64,000 nucleotides of DNA. It comes from Actinomyces massiliensis 4401292 (GTDB taxonomy: Bacteria > Actinomycetota > Actinomycetes > Actinomycetales > Actinomycetaceae). The position numbers and the translations under genes are program-made. The DNA is taken from contig NZ_JH711482.1 of the NCBI RefSeq assembly GCF_000269805.1, forward strand, positions 1-64,000. Reading direction: 5' to 3'. The notes beneath the pieces are model-generated. The model saw nothing but the letters and a program-made list of their open reading frames with translations, searched no databases and was not told the origin of the DNA. Below are positions 60,831 through 64,000 of this stretch, in pieces; position 1 is the first letter of the stretch; each line of letters starts with the position of its first letter.

Positions 60831-61936
60831 AGCACTCCCGCCCCACCGGTCAGATCCATGAAGATGTCCTCCAGGCTCTGGGATTCCCGACGCACCTCAT
60901 GGACTGTTACTCCAGCGCTCACAAGGCGGCGGATGAGCTCGGCCGCGCCGTCGGGGCTCAATCCCGGCACGCGCACGCCCTGGCGGATGCGCGTGGCGGC
61001 GCCCGGTCCGCTCGCGGGCACGAGCCCTCCCAGGATCTCGATGCTCAGCACCGCCTGGGGCGTGGGGGTCACCACCAGCATGTCGGGCACGGAGCGCTCC
61101 ATGAGCTCGGCCCGCGTGCCCTGGAAGACCAGGCGTCCGGCGGACAGGATGCCGAGCATGTCGGCCATGCGGTCGATCTCGTCGAGCAGGTGGCTGGAGA
61201 CCATGACCGTCACGCCCTGGGCGGCGAGCTCGACGAGCAGGCGGCGGATCTCCTCGATACCGGCGGGGTCCAAGCCGTTGGTCGGCTCGTCCAGGACGAG
61301 CAGCTCGGGCTCCCGTGCCAGAGCCATGGCAATGCCCAGGCGCTGCTTCATCCCCAGGGAGTAGGTGCGCACGAGCCGGTCCTGGTGCTCTCTCAGACGC
61401 ACCAGGGCCAGCGCGCGGTCGACCTGCCTATCGGACAGGCCCAGCATCTTCTGCACAATCCGCATGTTCTCCGCGCCCGTGAGGTGCCCGTAGCCGGGAG
61501 GCTGCTCGATCATGGAGCCGGTGCGCGACATCAGGGCGCCACGGCTGCGGCGCTCCAGAGGGGTGCCGAACAGGGCGATGTCGCCGCTGGTGGGGGCCAG
61601 GAGGCCCAGCAGCATCTTCATGGTCGTCGATTTGCCCGAGCCGTTGGGGCCGAGGAAGCCGTAGACGGCGCCGCGGGGCACGACCAGGTTGAGCGAGTCG
61701 ACGACGGTACGGGTGCCGCGGCGGTCGCTGAAGGTCTTGGTCAGGCCGCTGGTGGTGACGATGGTGGGACCGGATACCGAGGGCGACGAGGATGAGGATG
61801 CTGTGAACGGCGCCGCTGCGTAAGTCGGGTGTGCCGGAGACGTCACGGATGGTGCGGAAGGCCCGGAGGGCACGGATGACGCGGAGGACGGGGCCTGAGG
61901 CGATGCGTGAGGTGGTTCAAGGCGGGTGGTGCTCAT
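60827..61936 (-). CDS. ABC transporter ATPase, lantibiotic-immunity/BcrA class
   Basis: A 369-residue ATPase. After ~60 disordered Ser/Pro/Ala-rich residues comes the ABC domain: Walker A GPNGSGKST, Q-loop in SMIEQPPGYG, signature YSLGMKQRLGIAMAL, Walker B LLVLDEPTNGLDP and the switch His in VSSHLLDE. The C-terminal ~90 residues are the extra domain of the BcrA/NatA class. ATG 61936 has GAGG 8 nt upstream; an open frame to 62041 is not used because it runs into the dyads and the divergent promoter. Confidence 0.92.
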   Translation of the reverse strand: MSTTRLEPPHASPQAPSSASSVPSGPSAPSVTSPAHPTYAAAPFTASSSSSPSVSGPTIVTTSGLTKTFSDRRGTRTVVDSLNLVVPRGAVYGFLGPNGSGKSTTMKMLLGLLAPTSGDIALFGTPLERRSRGALMSRTGSMIEQPPGYGHLTGAENMRIVQKMLGLSDRQVDRALALVRLREHQDRLVRTYSLGMKQRLGIAMALAREPELLVLDEPTNGLDPAGIEEIRRLLVELAAQGVTVMVSSHLLDEIDRMADMLGILSAGRLVFQGTRAELMERSVPDMLVVTPTPQAVLSIEILGGLVPASGPGAATRIRQGVRVPGLSPDGAAELIRRLVSAGVTVHEVRRESQSLEDIFMDLTGGAGVL

Positions 61937-61970
61937 GACGCAAGCCTCATCAGGATCGGGCGCCGGGGCG

Positions 61971-61986
61971 TCAGGCCGCGGCCTGA
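61971..61986. promoter_or_regulatory. Perfect 16-bp palindrome TCAGGCCGCGGCCTGA
   Basis: A fully symmetrical 16-bp site, 35 bp upstream of the ATPase start and 79 bp upstream of the kinase start. It is one of two dyads in this divergent region and may bind a regulator of either operon. A chance GC-rich palindrome is possible. Confidence 0.45.
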
Positions 61987-62013
61987 TCTCTGCACGCCCT
62001 GACGGCGCCGTCC

Positions 62014-62029
62014 TCATACCTGGGTATGA
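62014..62029. promoter_or_regulatory. Dyad TCATACC-TG-GGTATGA between transporter and two-component operons
   Basis: Two perfect 7-bp inverted arms around a TG centre. It lies 36 bp upstream of the kinase start and on the promoter side of the ABC operon. LuxR/NarL-type response regulators bind such short inverted repeats, so it is a good candidate site for the regulator encoded at 63560. Confidence 0.55.
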
Positions 62030-62052
62030 CGTACCGGCCATCCAGCCGCCGA

Positions 62053-62058
62053 TACGGT
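62053..62058 (+). promoter_or_regulatory. -10 hexamer TACGGT of the kinase gene (leaderless layout)
   Basis: TACGGT, six bases (CTGGCT), then ATG 62065. This supports the 62065 start over the ATG at 62026, which lies inside the upstream dyad. Confidence 0.5.
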
Positions 62059-62064
62059 CTGGCT

Positions 62065-63555
62065 ATGAGCAGGCCGGCCATGACACGCACCGTCGGGCGA
62101 TTCGGGCGGCTGCCCGACGGCTGGGATCGGCCCGACATGGCGGACGTCCTTCTCGCCGTCCTCTTGGGGTTCTTCTCCATGGCGAATCCGCTCGGCACGT
62201 CGAGACTCAGCGGGTTCGAAGGGGCCGACGGGTCCGCGGCAATAGTCGTCTTCTACGGCATCACCGTCGTGTGCTGCACGGCGATTGCGCTGCGGCGCCT
62301 GCATCCGCTCGCCCCCACCTACTCCGTCTGCGTCATCGGAGCGGCGCTGACCGTCCACCTGGCTGTCTTCGCCGATGCATCGGTCCTGGCGCTCGTATCC
62401 TGCCTGCTCGCCGCCGAGACTACGCAGAGCCGCATGCGCCGGCCCTGGAACCTCGTCCTGCTCGCCCTGATCTATGCCGGCCTGGTGCCGGCCGCGTGCC
62501 GTGCCGGCGAGACCATTGATCCTCAGGCGACAGGGGGTTCCGTCAACCGTCTGATCATCCCGATCGTCACCGGGTGGGCGCTGGTCTCGGTGACGGCGCT
62601 CGTCGGCGCCTCGCGGCGCCGGGCGCGCGAGCGCGTCGAGCGGGCCTTGGAACGGGCTGAGATCCTCCGGGCGCAGCAGGACACTGAGCGCCGGCTGGCC
62701 GTGGTGCAGGAGCGCCAGCGCATCGCCCGCGACGTCCACGACCTGGTGGGACACTCCCTGTCGGTCATCGGCATGCAGGCCGCCGGGGCCCGGGCGGTCC
62801 TGGCTTCCGATCCTGGCGCTGCCGACGCCGCACTCGCGGTCATCGGGGAGATCAGCCGCCGGGCTGTGGATGAGGTGCGCGCCCTGGTCGACGTCCTGCG
62901 GACCGATGAGGATCCTCCGCCCGCCGTCGAGGACACCAAGGGCATCGAGGGCATTGAGGGCATTGAGGACGTCGACAGGACGACGGTCGCGGTTCGCCCG
63001 GGCGCGATGCCGGCGGGTAGAGATGCTGAAGCGGTCCTCGCGCCTGTCGGCGAGGCCTCGCCCGGGCTGGAGGAGGTGCCCGTCCTGATCGCCCGCGCCC
63101 GACGAGCCGGCCTGCCGGTGAGCCTGTCGCTGTCGCAGACGGGCGACGTCGCCCCCGAGGTGGGTCGGGCCGTCTACCGCGGCGTGCAGGAGGCCCTGAC
63201 CAACGTCATGCGGCACGCCGCCGGCGCCCCTACCACCGTTGCGCTGACCGTGGGCGACGCTCTCGAGGCCGTTGTCACCAATGAGAAGAACGAAGAGAGC
63301 TATTCGGATGGTGCTGTTGGTGCTGTTGGTGCTGCCGATGCAGCCTCGCCCGGGGCCGGGCTTCATGGGGACGGCGAGGAGCCTGCGGACACGCACCGCG
63401 GGGGCCGCGAGGGTCGTGAAGGCACGGGCCTGGCCTCCATGGAGGAACGGCTCGCCGATGTCGGCGGGAGCTTGGAGGTCGGCCCTACGGCCAAGGGCGG
63501 ATGGCGGGTGCGCATGAGCGTGCCGGCGGCCGCTGCGAGTAGAGGGGATGCGTGA
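62065..63555 (+). CDS. NarL-type two-component sensor histidine kinase
   Basis: A 496-residue kinase of the HisKA_3 group (LiaS/DesK-like). Roughly five to six membrane helices occupy residues 25-185 with only short outer loops, so it senses something in or at the membrane. A coiled coil (RERVERALERAEILRAQQ) leads to the phosphorylation site DVHDLVGHSL with His225. The ATPase domain has the N box ALTNVMRHA and a G box GTGLASMEERL. Two low-complexity inserts are odd: GIEGIEGIED near 293-303 and an Ala/Gly/Val stretch between the N and G boxes. ATG 62065 is chosen from its promoter. The regulator gene follows at once. Confidence 0.9.
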   Translation: MSRPAMTRTVGRFGRLPDGWDRPDMADVLLAVLLGFFSMANPLGTSRLSGFEGADGSAAIVVFYGITVVCCTAIALRRLHPLAPTYSVCVIGAALTVHLAVFADASVLALVSCLLAAETTQSRMRRPWNLVLLALIYAGLVPAACRAGETIDPQATGGSVNRLIIPIVTGWALVSVTALVGASRRRARERVERALERAEILRAQQDTERRLAVVQERQRIARDVHDLVGHSLSVIGMQAAGARAVLASDPGAADAALAVIGEISRRAVDEVRALVDVLRTDEDPPPAVEDTKGIEGIEGIEDVDRTTVAVRPGAMPAGRDAEAVLAPVGEASPGLEEVPVLIARARRAGLPVSLSLSQTGDVAPEVGRAVYRGVQEALTNVMRHAAGAPTTVALTVGDALEAVVTNEKNEESYSDGAVGAVGAADAASPGAGLHGDGEEPADTHRGGREGREGTGLASMEERLADVGGSLEVGPTAKGGWRVRMSVPAAAASRGDA

Positions 63556-63559
63556 GCAT

Positions 63560-64000
63560 ATGAGCGTGATCCGCATCGGCCTGACCGATGACGAGCCGCT
63601 GCTGACCGCGGGGCTGGCCATGCTCCTGGGTGCCCAGGCCGACATGGAGGTGGTTTGGCAGGCCACCGATGGATACGAGGCCCTGCGGCGGACGCAGAGC
63701 GACCCTGTGGACGTGCTGCTCCTGGACATCCAGATGCCCGGCCTGGACGGCCTGGCCACTACGCGCCGTCTGGTTGAGGCTGGAGCTCAGGGCCGTATCG
63801 TCATCCTGACCACCTTCGACACTGACGGCTACGTACTGGGCGCTATCGAGGCCGGGGCCGCCGGTTTCCTGCTCAAGAACACCCCGCCTCCCCGACTCAT
63901 CGAGGCGGTGCGTACCGTGCACGCCGGGGATTCGGTCATCTCGCCCGGACCGACTCGCCGGCTGCTGACCGCCATGCGCTCGGGTCGCATCGGAGGGAAT
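63560..64000 (+). CDS. LuxR/NarL-type response regulator (5' part, runs off window)
   Basis: The first 147 codons of a response regulator. The receiver domain has the acidic pair DD at 10-11, the phosphoacceptor Asp56 in VLLLDIQMPG, Thr in ILTTFD and Lys in FLLKNTPP. The following VHAGDSVISPGPTRRLL is the linker that precedes a NarL/LuxR helix-turn-helix, which lies beyond the window end. ATG 63560 is 4 nt after the kinase stop. It would control the divergent ABC transporter and possibly its own operon. Confidence 0.9.
   Translation, partial: MSVIRIGLTDDEPLLTAGLAMLLGAQADMEVVWQATDGYEALRRTQSDPVDVLLLDIQMPGLDGLATTRRLVEAGAQGRIVILTTFDTDGYVLGAIEAGAAGFLLKNTPPPRLIEAVRTVHAGDSVISPGPTRRLLTAMRSGRIGGN

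Noticed and set aside
1-64000. CRISPR arrays, prophage, insertion sequences, tRNA or rRNA genes
   Set aside because: Reading both strands I saw no regularly spaced repeats, transposase or integrase motifs, or cloverleaf-like segments with a TTCGA arm. A tRNA search program would be needed to exclude a missed tRNA.

Overview
The window is chromosomal DNA from a high-G+C actinobacterium. Gene order and protein style point to the Actinomycetaceae (Actinomyces/Schaalia-like); this is an inference, because there is no rRNA gene to test it. The evidence is the actinobacterial block HAD phosphatase - small ORF - tlyA - NAD kinase - recN - steA - steB - pyrG - Nudix, the order known from Mycobacterium tuberculosis around Rv1692-Rv1700. 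Other support comes from a complete SUF operon led by SufR, the dgt-dnaG pair, a comEA-comEC-holA block with a short ComEC, and many start codons sitting 6-7 nt after a TAnnnT hexamer (leaderless transcripts). I saw no phage, IS element, CRISPR array, tRNA or rRNA.

Layout. 1-15.3 kb: the translationally coupled housekeeping block. Between steB and pyrG sit three envelope genes: a MraY/WecA-type phosphosugar transferase homologue, a MurJ-type flippase and a GT4 glycosyltransferase. 15.3-23.9 kb: a fructan/sucrose-type utilisation locus with three different beta-fructosidase-superfamily enzymes (two without a signal peptide, one Tat-exported), a lipoprotein sugar-binding protein, two ABC permeases and a LacI regulator. 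Two matching palindromes flank its promoter, and no ATPase is encoded. 23.9-30.8 kb: sufR-sufB-sufD-sufC-sufS-sufU-sufT for Fe-S cluster assembly. 30.9-34.4 kb: small membrane proteins, a flavodoxin-like protein, a MerR regulator and a zinc metallopeptidase. 34.5-42.3 kb: pyrD, an MFS transporter, an aldo/keto reductase, a DUF3043 membrane protein, an M20 dipeptidase, a divergent glycerate-kinase-like protein and a second LacI regulator.

42.3-53.4 kb: a gene-free stretch with repeats, a GH13-like protein that has lost its catalytic residues, dgt, dnaG, degV, comEA, comEC, holA and riboflavin synthase. 53.5-59.0 kb: a DUF1846 protein, an MMPL transporter, rpsT with a long leader, and a PemK/MazF-like protein. 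59.1-64.0 kb: a lantibiotic-immunity-type ABC transporter (two permeases and an ATPase), transcribed away from a sensor kinase and response regulator that runs off the window. Two dyads lie between these two operons.

Most notable: the envelope cassette inside the steAB cluster; the recurrent TAnnnT-N6/7-start arrangement at about a dozen genes; the three-enzyme fructan locus with paired operators and an intra-operon hairpin; the GH13 pseudoenzyme; and the transporter/two-component module with its dyads. All functions are read from sequence motifs; no database search was run.
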